From the NCBI GenBank assembly GCA_947568835.1, contig OX387610.1, positions 7,775,501 through 7,839,500 of the forward strand: a stretch of 64,000 bases of DNA, written 5' to 3'. The stretch's first letter is position 1. Every line of letters begins with the position of its first letter. Under the pieces are notes generated by a model that was not told the DNA's origin, made no database searches, and worked only from the letters and a program-made list of their open reading frames with translations. The translations under genes and the position numbers were made by a program. This document shows, piece after piece, positions 46,890 through 59,366 of the stretch. This stretch comes from Protonemura montana. Taxonomy: Eukaryota; Arthropoda; Insecta; Plecoptera; Nemouridae.

Positions 46890-47290
46890 AAACTGAAACA
46901 AACGAAACAGATTGCAAAAGCGCAGCGATCTGGAAACACTGCAGTCTGAACAAGCTCGTATGGATTTCCTGTACTCTTTGACGGGAACCCTCCTCGTACT
47001 CTCCGTGATGAAGTAAACCCTAGTACACACACACACACACCAGGCAACTTGACAAGGTAGCACGTGACCTGTTTCACCATCGACAATGTTTCCATTAAAA
47101 GATTAGATTACTTGCAAATGTTTTACTTTTGAGAGCAGTCTTAACGAGCTCGGAGGGGTTGGGGCTGGGGGTTATGTAGGCTTGAGGGTGGTTGAGGGGG
47201 TAAATGAGCTCTGAACGCGAGATAAAGTTTTTTGTTGGGGGGTTGTTTAGGTTTTGAGACATACAGGTACTAGGAATTGTACTAAGTATG
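46890..47290. other. Composition-switch island with (CA)n
   Basis: The left arm is A/C-rich and includes a CA run at about 47023-47042. The right arm from 47130 has GGAGGGGTTGGGGCTGGGGG and TTGGGGGGTTG, which could support G-quadruplexes. Confidence 0.6.
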
Positions 47291-47484
47291 GGATGAAAGA
47301 AAGGATTTTATGAGCTTGCTTTTATAGAGGATTTTGGAGAAAATGTAGCCTTTTAGTCTTTGTTAATGAGTTTATAAAGGCAGGTTTATGTTACTGGTTA
47401 TGAAAAAGGGGTAATTGCTGATGTGTGCAAATTAACAGTCGGACTTGATTGCCACCAATTGTTGGTAATTATGTATTTTAGTTT

Positions 47485-47635
47485 TTAGAAAAACTATTTG
47501 AACTGGGTTTTGAATGCTAAGTAAAGGGCTACTAAATTTCCCGACGTTTCGCAACATATACTAGTTACTTCTTCAGAGGTTTGAGCAGTCCTAAGGATAA
47601 ATTAAATAGACATGAGTCTAAAAACCATCATGTAT
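47485..47635 (+). mobile_element. M4 element, single arm
   Basis: AGAAAAACTATTTGAACTGGGTTTTGAATGCTAAGTAAAGG is followed by CCCGACGTTTCGCAAC, TACTAGTTACTTCTTC and GACATGAGTCTAAAAACCATCA. It is colinear with 42428-42520. A right inverted arm is absent. Confidence 0.75.
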
Positions 47636-48374
47636 TTTAGTTATTTGTTTATGATAAGCCTGATTGTTATAAAAACAAGGCATGCCTAGGTAGTTTTGGC
47701 ACACGCTTGGACGAAAATACACAAAAATCGGTTTTTATTTAGCATTTTAAATTCCAAATATAATATAAACGAAAGTTTACCTACTGAAGACATTTCGGTC
47801 ATCCAACTTAAGATTTACACAAACTAGTCCGCAAATGACCTCCGTCAGCACCTTTCATGAACTAACCATCTGTGCTAATTGGCAGTACCTTTTTGAAAAG
47901 GTTTTAGTGTATTAATTTGTATGTGTTTTTATAGTGCGTGAGACTTATAAATCGGTTAATGTTACACATGCAGACAAAATTGATTCATTTGCCAACGTTT
48001 CGTCAAAATGGAAGGAACAGGAAAATAAGTCACATGATTACAAAAACACAAAAATGTTGCTTAAAATGTTGCACAAAAAGTTGCTTAAAGCTAATATTCA
48101 AGGTGGTTTGATCCGATGCCCTCGCATTGATTTTGTAACTCTTATTTGAAAAGGACGGAGGGCTTTCTGGTTTTTCTTGAGTACTCAATGTTGTAGCTGT
48201 GTAATACAGGGAAGAAGTTTCATATTGTTAACATACTCTGCCCATTGCAATCATTTATATGCTTTAAATCAGAATTAACAACACATGTTTTTCTTTTAAA
48301 TATATGGTTAAAGTAAGCAAAGCTCTTTCAAGAACTTTTAAGAACTTTTATATCACCTTATAAGTAGATGATTA

Positions 48375-48725
48375 CATACAGTCTAGTCCGTGAGAGAAGA
48401 TACCAGCACACTGACTGCCCCCAGCATTGCTACTAACTCATGAATACTATTTAAGTTATGATTTCAATGGATTGATTTCAAAATACGTATTATTACTGCC
48501 AAAAAAATTACCGGGATTTTTAGAAATTGTCGAAAAATTCTTAACGCTTATAAAAAAAAAACTTTGTACGGTAAAAGCTTTAAAACAAAAACGAAATGGC
48601 GGACATCAGCGAAGATAATTTGCAGTATATTTAAAAAATAACAGTTGGTCCTCAAGGCTACCCAAAACGACCAGTGGACAACTATGTTCGGAAAACTATA
48701 TTCTCTCATTGAACTCAGAAAATCA
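48375..48725 (+). repeat. Dispersed repeat M6, uninterrupted copy
   Basis: GAGAGAAGATACCAGCAC, ACTGCCCCCAGCATTGCTAC and TTATGATTTCAATGGATTG are followed by AAATGGCGGACATCAGCGAA and CAAAACGACCAGTGGAC. This copy shows the state of M6 without the M4 found at 42377. Confidence 0.6.
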
Positions 48726-48739
48726 CAATGCCATCACTA

Positions 48740-49255
48740 TCACTCACTCAGCTGCAAAAAAAACGACACTCAAACCCAAACCCGCAACAAGTAAAACCAT
48801 CCCCCCATCCCACGAAACAAACTATACACTGTACAAAACCCAGCCACTCGACACCGTGATCTTTATATGTGTTCATTAAATCATGCTAGCTCAAAAAGCT
48901 TTGGCCACGTGTCTCCTGCCAACGGCGACGACGTCCTGGTAATGTATCCTGGACGCTGCTCGCTTTTTACTGAAGTCCTGAGTCCTGACACACTTCAATT
49001 ACATGGTTGGATGGAGTGACGGCGACCGGTGACGATATCGATTTTGTGTGTATCTCAGAGCTGGAGAGGTTTGATTCATGATTGAAGAGGATAAAATGTG
49101 GGTATTGTGTTTTGAAAGTGCGGAATTGTGGGGGTTATTTTTACTAAGAGTTGTTTACTCTCTGGTTGAGTGTGAGTTATAAAAATAAGCAAATATTATG
49201 TAGGTGTTTATGCTTTTTATTTTTTTATTTTTGAAAATTACGTTTGGATGGTTTT
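48740..49255. other. Composition-switch island (very strong)
   Basis: Line 48781-48840 counts 4 G and 24 C. Line 49081-49140 counts 21 G, 1 C, 22 T and 16 A. The core 48900-49010 holds CGGCGACGACGTCC. The switch is near 49000. Confidence 0.75.
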
Positions 49256-49799
49256 AGAAAACAAAAAATATACGCAGGGAACAAGTACACTAGGATTGTA
49301 AGATTTGAGTTTCCCAAGCAAATTTGAATAACATTATAATATTTTCTTTCGTAAGATAAACTCAGTAAGACGTTTGGATCTCTTTGGCTCAACATCTACC
49401 TTCTCTCTCTAAGAACTTTATTTTGCCAATTACGCCTTCAGTTTTCCAAAATACCCCCTTTTCCCTTAGAATAATACTTAAACGAATAAATTTAAATATA
49501 TAGCTTTCTGATGAAAAACATTGAAGCGTAATATTTATCAGCAACAATCACGTTTAAATATGACACAATTCGTTACAAATTTACGTTTTTTAACCAATCA
49601 TTGCCGAGCTTAGCAGTTTAACTTCTAGTTACTGTCACTTGCGGTTAGATGAAAATAAATGGCAGGTCGTAAATCGTCAGACAGGTTAGGTAGGTACACA
49701 AAATTGTAAACCTTAATTTTTCTAAGATTTTTTTCCCTTTTACAACAGAACAGCACACAATCACAATTCGAATCACATTCACGTGTTTCAACTTCCCCC

Positions 49800-50300
49800 C
49801 AGCATATCAATAATTGAGCAGAAAAAAAAAAATCACAATCAAGTATATTCACAAATCAACATATGTTAAAACTAAAAAGCGATCCCCAAGATTCCCCAAC
49901 CTCATAACCTCACATCTTATACCACGAAACGAGCCTCATTTCGTTCATGCTCATAATACCCCGTGCAAACAGCCCCCCTACCCCTGCTTCTACGTCACCC
50001 CTTCTGACGGGGGCGGTCGGTCCCCCCAGGCGCCGCGGGCCAGCCGTGCAAGCATTGCTCTGAGGCGGCGGCGTCGGCTACCGCCCCCGGGGTAGCGCAG
50101 CGAAGGGCGGCTGAGCTATAGGGCCAGAGACCAGAATAGGGTATAGAGTAATAATTCTTTTTTTATGATGTGAATACCCTGAGAAGAGTATGGGATACGT
50201 TAGGTGCAATGGTACTTTGTTACTTTTGGTTGGCGTACGCTTTGGACCTAAGATTTAGTTGGAAATCTCGGCTGTATACGATTTTTTTCTGTGCCTTTCT
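49800..50300. other. Composition-switch island (strong, GC-rich core)
   Basis: The C/A-rich left arm (49820-49970) contains AGCCCCCCTACCCC. The core 49995-50110 is the GC-richest stretch nearby (GGCGCCGCGGGCCAGCCG, GAGGCGGCGGCGTCGG). The right arm after 50110 is G/T-rich. The ORF at 49814-50095 has no recognised domain. Confidence 0.65.
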
Positions 50301-50688
50301 GGGCCAATTCTGAGAAGAGCTATCACAGAGATAAATAGTTAAATGGTAGTTATATTTGTATTCATATATTTTATTTATTTTATAAGTTTACACAAACGGT
50401 ACTTAGTACTGGTGGCAGTACTCGTTACAATTACTCAAAGTACGTTCTACTCCAATGTTAGTGCAAGAAACTCGTGCATTTAAGTGCACTTAAGAGACAT
50501 GTATTTTTTGTGTGTATTTCTTAACCTTGAAATAATTGATACTTTTGTCTTGTATTATTGCAACTTATAGCTGAAGTGCTATGTTGGCAAGAACCAATAA
50601 CAGTGATTGGCAGTTACCTTTGAATAACTATTTCATCTAAATCAACATTAATAACATTGGAAAAACCAAACGGACATTGGTACTAGCG

Positions 50689-51022
50689 TTGAGTTTATAG
50701 ACATAGTCAGAGGGCCAGCGGAAATGTTAAACTTTCTGCTGAGCAAAAGAGCCGGCAACACGTAGTAACCGTAGGGGCCACCCGATGGTGCTTGTGGCCG
50801 TCCTTTTTAACAAACCTCTACATTTAAATAGTAACGACACAAAATATCGAGCGTAAACCAGTCTTAAATGCGAGTAATTTGCGAGAAATAACGAAATTCA
50901 ATTGCTTAACGCTCGAAACGACGGTGTCTCCACCAAGTAGCATCGTCAATTTTTGTCGTGGTAATGTAGTTAGTTTGGCGGCTTTTTTTCACAAAGACAG
51001 TCTACCATTAGCGCTATATAAG
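50689..51022 (-). mobile_element. MITE M1, long copy
   Basis: Left terminal repeat TTGAGTTTATAGACATAGTC and AGAGGGCCAGCGG, then TTTCTGCTGAGCAAAAGAG, CGTAGTAACCGT, ATGGTGCTTGTGGCCG, AAAATATCGAGCG, GTCTTAAATGCGAGTAAT and GAAACGACGGTGTCTCCA. This is the reverse complement of the order at 38480. Confidence 0.7.
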
Positions 51023-51124
51023 TTCGATTCATACCATGCCGTATTTATAAAATATTCCATGCTAACAGTCCCTAACGTTTCGTGGCTGAATAATGGTTTA
51101 CCTTGTCTTATCGTTCAAAAACAG

Positions 51125-51510
51125 ACACCTCGACTGTAGGTTAACGCACTGTTAATTCCTTAACCAACGATTCATAAACTAAACTAAAGTTCCTAGAGCT
51201 GGACGTTAAGAAAAATAATGCACTGCACAAAGAACTAGATATTGAATATGTTGGATGGGGCGAGCAGTGGGACATGTGCCCCCTACTTTCCCTACCCTTG
51301 GGCGCCGGAGGGAGGTTGGAAGCCAGGGACCGACGAAACGATACCATGACGTGATCTAGGGAGGGGGCGTTTTGATTTCAATGCGGTATGGGGGTGTGCG
51401 AATTTTTTAGTTGGGATCAGAAAAGATTTTGGGCTTTTGGATGTTTGCTGGGGTGAGATTAGGAAAGTTTGTAATGTTGAAGAGGGGTTGGGATTCTTAC
51501 AGAACTAATA
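51125..51510. other. Composition-switch island
   Basis: The A/C-rich left arm is short (51135-51220). The right arm (51300-51500) is G/T-rich (AGGGAGGGGGCGTTTTG, GGTATGGGGGTGTGCG). The switch is near 51290. Confidence 0.55.
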
Positions 51511-51685
51511 ATATAATTACAATGGGTTTAATATTAATTTAATGTTTTCTTTTTCACAAATAAAAATATGTTTGAAGTCCTTGCGATCCACCAGGGAAAC
51601 AACTTTTAGAAGAGAATTGATAAAAATCGATAACTGTAAATCAAAGGTAGACACGAATTAATTCTTACAGGTGTTTCGTCTGACC

Positions 51686-51810
51686 CTTGTTTCAATGGTT
51701 CGCTAAAAACCTAACCGTTCGTTAATTTCTCGTTTGCTTGGTAAAAGTCGATCAGAAGATCTATTTTGTTTTTTTAACGGTCTGTTAGTTACTGAACTGG
51801 ATTTGACTCT
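51686..51810 (+). mobile_element. MITE M2 copy
   Basis: TGGTTCGCTAAAAACCTAACCGTTCGTTAATTTCTCGTTTGCTTGG, CAGAAGATCT and TTAACGGTCTGTTAGTTACTGAAC are colinear with M2 at 12885. Confidence 0.55.
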
Positions 51811-52189
51811 AGTATTTGATATGAATTATCAATTCTATTACAGTTCAATTTAAATGGGACTTAAAAACTTAAAAAGAGTTGAAATAAGAACCCATTCAAT
51901 TTCAAGAAACTTTTCTTGATCGCGTTAGCGTGATTTACGAGCAAAGTTGGTTTATTTTTTCCCTAAATCATAATTCCGAGCCGGCAAGGGTTGAAAGTTG
52001 AGAGTCGTAAAAACGTCTTAGCGTGGATCAAATCTTACCTGCTCTGCTCAGCGTTATTAAAAACAAAAGGATTTACGACTGCACCTAAATCCCTTAACCT
52101 AACTTTAATTTTGAAATAATTTAAGTAATTACCGAAAAATACTATATAAGTGAAGACCAAAAACTGGAATAATTCTCAGATTCAGCCGA

Positions 52190-52580
52190 GAACCGTTTAC
52201 GTTTTATCTAATTTCTTTCGTTTCTTTTCCTAATTCACAAGATAATTTACTCAAGAAACCATAACGTCCACTGAAACTAAAAAAAATAAAACCAAACTTT
52301 CGAGAAATCTTTCTTCTCTCACTTCATTCGTCTCTCTCTCATGAACATCCCGAATGCAATTTCTCTTCGCAATCAATTTAATCGAATCCCTCGCTTTGGA
52401 CGGCAATAAAAGCTTGCCTGCATGCGATCTTGCCTTACCTTTGCATCGAGCATTCTTCAAATATCAATCAAGATGCACTGAATGCTGACCAATTATCCCG
52501 ATCGACCACCGCCATGGACTGTCATGCGATTTCTACCTTCACGGAATCAAATGCTCAGCATTCTGCATGAAGAGTTAGAA
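52190..52580. other. C/A-rich left arm without a right arm
   Basis: About 300 bases poor in G (52230-52360), rising to a mixed core (GCGATCTTGCC, GACCACCGCC). The expected G/T-rich right arm is not seen. An M1 element begins at 52727. Confidence 0.45.
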
Positions 52581-52726
52581 CTGGCTACAGTACGTATCAT
52601 ATTAAGATTTACTTTACCACTTTTCTCTCAAATATGAGACTAACAGAGTTTTAATCAATGTCTATGCAGCATAGAATCATTGTAACCAAAGTGACAGTCG
52701 GATAATCACAGCAAAGTGGTAAAAAC

Positions 52727-53008
52727 CATTGGGTTTATAGGTATAGTTAGAGGGCTAGCGTTTAATGTTAAAAAGAAATTTAATTTTGATATTTCTTGCA
52801 GATTACTCAACAATAGAATCAACAATTGATAAGCATGTATCGAAAATTTGAGTCGTAATTATTTATTTGTAGAGGTTTTTTTTTATAAAGAACGTTAGCA
52901 GCGCATTCGGGTACCACCACGACCGTTACAACGTGTCGTCGGCTAGTTTGCTCAGCAGAAAGTTAAAAATTAACGCTGGCACTCTAAATGTACCTATATA
53001 CTCAATGT
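52727..53008 (+). mobile_element. MITE M1, copy with both terminal inverted repeats
   Basis: The left end (CATTGGGTTTATAGGTATAG, AGAGGGCTAGCG) and the reverse complement of the right end (CATTGAGTATATAGGTACAT, AGAGTGCCAGCG) match closely over about 34 bases. The 282-bp copy keeps TTGCAGATTACTC, AAATTTGAGTCGTAATTATT and CTAGTTTGCTCAGCAGAAAG. It defines the family termini and encodes nothing. Confidence 0.8.
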
Positions 53009-53269
53009 CAGTTACTAAAATACGTTTAAAGGTTAAAATTTATGTTAAACTTAACGATTTGCACCAAAAAAATATATATATATGCATTTTTTGACGTAGA
53101 TTCTGTACCCTAATTCGTTAGATATTTTACTGTATTAAAGTTCCTTACAATTTAGTCATCGTTAGTTTATTACTACCTGAATATCAATAAAAATGTGTCT
53201 GAAAAGTTAGTAGAAGTCTCTAATAACAAACCTAGTGTGGAAAACTAGAATACAACATCTTCTATATTA

Positions 53270-53560
53270 GGTATAAGATCCTATCCCAGAGCCTTGTCTG
53301 TTGCCTGCGGGTTCTAAACCCCCAAACACGCATGTTTGGGGCTATATAACGACCTAGTGGGTTGGGGTCTCCGCCTGCGGGGCTCATATGTGGCGGTAAC
53401 AATGGTAAATGGTGGTAAATGGGAAATGATATGGGAGAGACGAGAACGCCACATAAACGCGTGAGCATGCAAAACACACAAAATGCTGGGTATTCTAAAC
53501 GATTGTAAATGTTCTCGTGACGTGGAGGAGGAATATAATAGTATTTTTGTTTCGGAGTTT
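53270..53560. other. Composition-switch island (moderate)
   Basis: The C-richer left part (CCCCCAAACACGCATG) switches near 53350 to G-rich DNA (GGGTTGGGGTCTCC, then GGTGGTAAATGGG). ATGTTTGGGG pairs with the preceding CCCCCAAACA as a short inverted repeat. Confidence 0.5.
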
Positions 53561-53564
53561 TTTT

Positions 53565-55070
53565 TTTTTTTTAGTGAAATTAGAGAAAAAAAAATCACGT
53601 TATTTTAGATTCCGAAAAGGTATTGTTCGAAAACGGGATTTTTTTTGTTAATGGTTTTTTATTAAGTTTGAATTCGTTATTTTAAATATATGATTTTCAA
53701 TTCCTATCAATCATGGGTTTTTATTTTCATTAAATTATTCAATTCGATTCACCCAGTGAATAACAAAAAAAAATATTCCAAAGTTTACTTACAAAAATTT
53801 TTACATTTAAAATTCCGATTGAAATGTAATTGTTATTCCGTATAGGCATTGAGTTTACACAAATGAAAGCAATTTTAAAAATTACAAGCGTTGCATTCAC
53901 AGATATCGGATATTTTTCGCTTAGCTAAACAAGTAATTAATGTCAAACAGTTGATTCAAAACGCGGTATACCTACTATACCTTTTTGTAAACAAAAAAAA
54001 AAAAAAAAAAAACGTAATAACTTTGTCGTATATTCCCTCAGGCAAAATCGGTCTAGCGTTTTGTCAAAATAACGTATCGTCATACATGTTTTGTTGAATT
54101 TACCATGCATAAGCAAGAAACGTAAACAACTGATTTTAATTTCAAACTGTCAGAGGCAGATGTTTTAAGCGATATCGGAATTTTGAGTTGTCTCTTTTGC
54201 TAGTTTATTATAGGTACAATTGCTGTGATATTGGGCGACATAGGTACCATACACGCGTTGTATTTTGTGAGTTTGTTTCGTTGAAAAGTATATCCTTTAG
54301 GCGTAAAATGTCACCGTTTCATATGTACTCACGTCATTAGTCTTTTATTTATCGGTCAATTGTGCTCCTGTTATGTTATGGTCACAGGGTTATGCCTTTG
54401 TGAATTTCAAATTTTTACTTTGAAATTTTGTGTTAACAAAAGCTTGAGTTTTAAAATTATTTATTTAAAAAAAGCTGTTGTATATGCTTTACGGTAGGTG
54501 CATTGCAGGATTTAGTGTAAAAATATTTAAACGTCTTTTGACGAATAGGTAAGCAGTTTATTTGACAAATCCTGCTATTAAATTGCTTTCGATTTTCATA
54601 ACTACTTCACTAAATATACTCCGTTCAGCGAGAGTACATACTTTTCCAGCCGAAGGCGCCACTGAAAATCATCTGCGCTGATATCCGTCATTTTTATTTG
54701 CTCTAAAGCTTTCATGTGCCAAAATATTTTGTTTTTTAATCTGTTATAAGATCTTTTATATCAATTATAACAATATTGGAAATTGTTTTACTGATGAAGA
54801 CACAAAAGTATTTTGAAATTCGGCCACTAAAATCATAACTGAAATTGGTAGAAATGCTGTGGGCAGTTTTTGGGGTGATATCTCCTTGCACCTGACTGTC
54901 TGGGAAGCGAAAATGAAGTAGAGATGCATTAGAATTCTGTTCACTATAGAATCTGATTTAAAAAAGCGAGACTTCTTTCGATTGGATTTAAAAATTAAAT
55001 TATTCGTTAGCAGTGTGATCAAAATTGTCACCATACAAATAAGTAAACTTTAATTTCGAGTAACTAAAGT
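53565..55070. other. No recognised gene
   Basis: AT-rich DNA with A/T homopolymers, including about 20 A at 53992-54012. No transposon family is recognised. Confidence 0.5.
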
Positions 55071-55079
55071 TCAATTTTT

Positions 55080-55640
55080 TAGGGCAAAAAACCAAGTCCA
55101 CATCAATACAACGCTTCCATAAGATAAACCACAAAAAAAATCTCATCCAATTCAACCGAAACATTACCGAAGAAGATTTCCCCAAACGCAGACGTCCATC
55201 ATCCACATAAACCCCACGTCAAGCCAAGTCATAAGCGACGCGGTCAAACGACGTCGTAAAGCCTACGCCGTCGGCGTCGCGACGTCTTCTACGTAGACGT
55301 CGCGTTGAATGGCCGACCAGGGGACGATAAATCCAGTCGATAACGCGGTGAGATTGCCGGTCTGAATGGCCGATTGGTGGGATAGCTTCTTGCAAAGGGA
55401 AAATACGATTCGCTGGAAGACGCGCGGGGGGATTCGAAGAAAATTGTCGGAATTTTGGGAGTTTTTTTCATGAGTTGTCGCTTTGGGAAGCATTGTTTAT
55501 GTGGGACTTGTGTAAATTAAAGTATTTTTTTCTTTTTGGAAATTTTTTTGTCGTGGTAAATGTGCGGCGTAGGATTTTCTTGTGATATTTAGTAGATTAT
55601 TGCAATGTACTTCATTTCATCTTGAGAAGGGTTGTTTAAG
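55080..55640. other. Composition-switch island (strong, GACGTC-rich)
   Basis: Line 55141-55200 counts 7 G and 20 C; line 55441-55500 counts 16 G and 5 C. The core (55225-55315) is dense in ACGTC/GACGT words, with GACGTC palindromes at about 55250, 55282 and 55297. The switch is near 55320. Confidence 0.7.
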
Positions 55641-55774
55641 TTCTGATATCTTCTTGTTTAGATGAAAACAAATTGTTTAAAAATTCTTGGCAAAATGTTT
55701 TAATGTTTTGTGTGAGACCATGGACATTTTCAGATGCACACAATTAGTGTACCTTTTATTAATTTAATTTCGGA

Positions 55775-56119
55775 TTGCCTGATTTCGTAAAAATAAAAAC
55801 CATTTTCAATCTCCAGTTAAACTATGGTTTGTCGAAAATTGTAAAATTAATGGTCAAACAATGGCGCAATGTTATTGACAGTAAATTACATAACAGAGTG
55901 CACCTAGATTTTGCTAAAACAGTTACGTTATTGGCACATATAATTGATACAAATCTAGATTTAGCCATCGAAATCGATACACAAGCAGCCACACCAGATC
56001 GAACCTCTTTGAATCCAATCCGATTCCAAGCACAATTCAATTCAACATATGTATTAACTTCGTCTCAGCGTAGGAAGCAGCAATTTCAGTCTCGACTGAA
56101 TCTCAAGACGCTTAATTAA
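55775..56119 (+). CDS. Unrecognised 114-codon ORF
   Basis: The ORF starts with ATG and encodes a soluble-looking protein: an Ile/Leu/Val/Lys-rich N-terminal half and a Gln/Arg/Ser-rich C-terminal end. No signal peptide, domain or motif is recognised. It lies just right of a composition-switch island, and a shorter ORF overlaps on the other strand. There is no obvious promoter or poly-A signal. It may be an exon, an old transposon fragment or chance. Confidence 0.15.
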   Translation: MPDFVKIKTIFNLQLNYGLSKIVKLMVKQWRNVIDSKLHNRVHLDFAKTVTLLAHIIDTNLDLAIEIDTQAATPDRTSLNPIRFQAQFNSTYVLTSSQRRKQQFQSRLNLKTLN

Positions 56120-56124
56120 CGAAA

Positions 56125-56900
56125 TTGCAGTTGCAGTTTCTAGCTTTGATCTACGACTCGTAACAAAAAAAAAATCTCCCACTCTTTGCACGCAAATTAT
56201 AATCAAAACCTATCAACACAATGTCCTTGCCAACATCTATCCACGATCATAGCCGAAACCCATAACTGCCCTATGCCATAAAATACCTAATAACACACAG
56301 ACCAAGGCAAAATGCTAACTAAAAATACAAAATAAAAATCTATCTTCAGGCAAATTACTTAGTAAAGATACCATGCCGCGCGTTATTTCTTCAAAATGCC
56401 ACCATCTTTCTATTCTGTCTTCGAACGGGCAAGATCCGATCAACTGGGCGGTAACGGAGTACATCAAAGTTCAGCCTCTAACATGTGCCCCTGCCCTTGC
56501 CCCCCTCTATGGGTACTCTAGATGCCCTCAGGGTACCAAAGAGACAGTAGTACCTCTGATTATGCATGATCCGCGCGCCAACCTTCAATGCTACATAATG
56601 CCACAGTCGAGATGAACGTTGGGCAGATGCCATTAGCGAGGTCTGGTACCTGAAACTTGTTTTCGGTATGACAATGATTCGGGATAGTTTTATTGTTCAT
56701 CCCGGAATTTTTGGGTTCTGCTTTTGAAAGGGTTAAGAGTGAGGGATGGATTTTGGGGATGCTAGGTTTTCGTGGTGATTTGAATGGGGCTTGGTGGATT
56801 AATGCATACGCTTCAGTAGGCACATGCTTTGCAGTTGTTAGTTGGTTGATTGTTGTAAGGTTTTGGGATCAGTTACAGCTTTGAAACTCTCTAAGTAATT
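56125..56900. other. Composition-switch island (strong)
   Basis: Line 56221-56280 counts 7 G and 21 C; line 56701-56760 counts 22 G and 5 C. The core lies at 56370-56620 and the switch near 56640. The ORFs across it are unrecognised. Confidence 0.7.
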
Positions 56901-57262
56901 ACTTTTCGGGAAGTGTTCGTGTTTGAAACATTTGATATCGATTGGGTTTGTGGATTCGGTTAGAATATATACCAATTCTTCTCTTTATTTGAGTTGAAAA
57001 GGGTCACTCATCACACTTCGCTGTCCAAAGATGTTGCAGCCCTCTCTTGAAATGGAAAAAGTTGTCATGAGAAATTTTGATTACATTTAGATTGCTTTGC
57101 TAAAAAAACTGCATTCTTATAAATAATATAGTTTATAGTTTTTCTTAATTGAGAAATCACAGATTTACCTGACTCCCAATAACTGCAGAAATTCCTTAAG
57201 CAAAATTTAACCTCTAATTTTTAAAGATTCCGTGCTTTTTTTGACAAAATTTGGTGGAAATA

Positions 57263-57696
57263 CCAAACGGTTTGATGCGTTGAAAACACCGGCTCTCGTG
57301 AGATTACCGAAGTTAAGCAACACATCGCTGAGTCAGGTATTGGATGGATGACTATCATACACATGACCAGTTCTGTTCGGGAGAAAAGTTGGAAGTTAGT
57401 ACTCATTACAACAACTTCACTCGCCTTGTTTATCAACCTCTCAACCGCATGGATTTGTAGAGGAATCCTTCGTTTGGGTTGTACCGACCTACGCAAGGGC
57501 CGTTAATCTGGTGGTCGTCTTGGTGCTCTTCGACAGGAGTAGGATACGTGCCGACATCGGATTTCCTTTCCTCCCTTCTAGGCTAGGGTAGGTTCATCAA
57601 CATCCTCATCACCGTCACCCACTCACTCACCGTCGCCGTTAGACTAGTGCCACGGGGCCCGTTGTCAGAACAGTGTGTCGTTAAACACCACAAATC
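57263..57696 (+). mobile_element. 5S-SINE, full length
   Basis: The 5S-like head is the best preserved: GTTGAAAACACCGGCTCTCG, GATTACCGAAGTTAAGCAAC (box A) and TATTGGATGGATGACTA (box C region). It is followed by the SINE body (TTCTGTTCGGGAGAAAAG, CTTGTTTATCAACCTCTC, TAGGCTAGGGTAGG) and the 3' end CAGTGTGTCGTTAAACACC. At about 430 bp it serves as the reference copy. There is no A-rich tail; the end is AACACCACAAAT. Confidence 0.92.
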
Positions 57697-57699
57697 AAC

Positions 57700-58200
57700 T
57701 TTTCAATTGATATTCTCTTCGATATTCTTTGAATATCTGGTTCAGAAATCATAACACTTCAATTCTGGCGAGAAATTTCGTTTTTTTTCGGATACTAATC
57801 CTTTAAATGTATCGAACATTTTCTACAATACTAATTGTTCTAGCAAAAAAATATAAATAATGAAAACTGCTAAAAGGTCAGCTTGCATTTGGTAAATTTT
57901 ATCAGATATTCACACAAAATGTCTAAACATTTCAATGTAGCTACGATTCAATACCATGGAGATGTGAAAGCAATTGATCTAAAGGTGTACTTTATATGTA
58001 ATGAGTTATTAAAGAGTACACAGTATTTTGAAAGTTAGATACCTACTTTGCTGCCAAGCTGTAGCTAAACATCCCCACCATAGAACAGAAGGTAAATTAA
58101 ATCGTTTTAGATTTCCCTGACTAAAGTTACAGTCACCAAGGGGCATGTACTACTGTACTGAAGTATTCACATAGATTAATTGTCTACCTAGCTCACAAAG
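57700..58200. other. No recognised gene
   Basis: AT-rich sequence without recognised repeats. Confidence 0.5.
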
Positions 58201-59020
58201 ATCGTCTACCGTGATATGATCACAAAAAGGAAGCAGTGTGGAGCCACCCGTAATCTACCGTGACTAAACCATATCCATATATTAAAAACACAAAATTTCG
58301 TTTTATCTTAACCTATAAAGAAAAAAAAAATCAGAACTTATTTTTTTTTTACAACTTAAATATAGGTTAAGCACAGAACGAAGTCGGTGCAATATCAAAA
58401 TAACGTGTACAGTCGAGACCGTTCTAAATTAGCATAAAGCCGTTCTTCGAACTAGGGTAGTTATTAACGTATTGATTGATGTCGCTCCTTCTCGGTGCGT
58501 GGTAACCTATACACATGCTTCAACGTAGAAAGACTGCCGCACGCGGCAATGCTAAGCGCCCAGACAACCAAGAAAAGAGACACTTTTCGCCTAAAGCAGC
58601 GCATTATCCTCTGCATCTATTCCTCCCACCGATCTTTGGCCGGTGTAAGGCATATGAAACAGCATCTTCTGGTTCTGGTATATACGGCGTCTATAACGAA
58701 AGACTCCACCGGTCAGTACAGGCCTTATCGCATGGTCGTCTTCGATCGCGCACACAACATATAATTACACAAAAGCGAATCCAGCTGCTTTTATATAACC
58801 AATCAGATATCAAAACAAGTTGAAACTAAAATAAACCCCACCCAATAGCGACGTGGCTCTTGAGCTAGGCACTCATAAAAGAAATCTTCGTAGCGCACCG
58901 TGGCATTACGAAGGTAGAAATAAATGTTAGGAGACGTCCGATGGTCTGTTCGAGCCCGATAATGGGTCGATTTGTTAGCCGTGGGGCGATCATGGTCTCG
59001 GTGGAAGCCACCCGCAACCG
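58200..59020. other. GC-richer region with short ORFs, unrecognised
   Basis: Two overlapping plus-strand ORFs (58495-58764 and 58515-58823) lie in mixed-composition DNA. A weak C/A-to-G/T change occurs near 58880-58990. The proteins resemble nothing I know. Overlap of two frames with equal quality argues against coding. Confidence 0.35.
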
Positions 59021-59366
59021 TTTATATTTTCGGTGTTCTAATCTTGGTTATCTTTTCGGCCTTTGAGAAAGCTGTGTGCATATATGGTACATATCAAAAA
59101 CACAGGTGCTTAAAAATGTCAAGTTTTCAAGTTTTAATTTTAGTGTCTTTGTTCGATCTTGTCAGGTGTCATTATTTCAACCCGTCTCGACACTCGAGCA
59201 CCTAATCTCATGTTTTCCCAACAGGTAAACACCAGAAATTGAATTGCAATGCAACAGATTCGAAAACGAAGCTCAATCAATTGATTCTGACAGCTTGGAT
59301 GTAAATTTGGACTTTTTATAAATATTGCGCACTATTGCTAGATTTATTTTTTGTGCTTTTTTATTT

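Noticed and set aside
57263-57370. Possible functional 5S rRNA gene
   Set aside because: Only the internal promoter part resembles 5S rRNA. The 3' half is replaced by a SINE body and there is no tandem array of complete genes.
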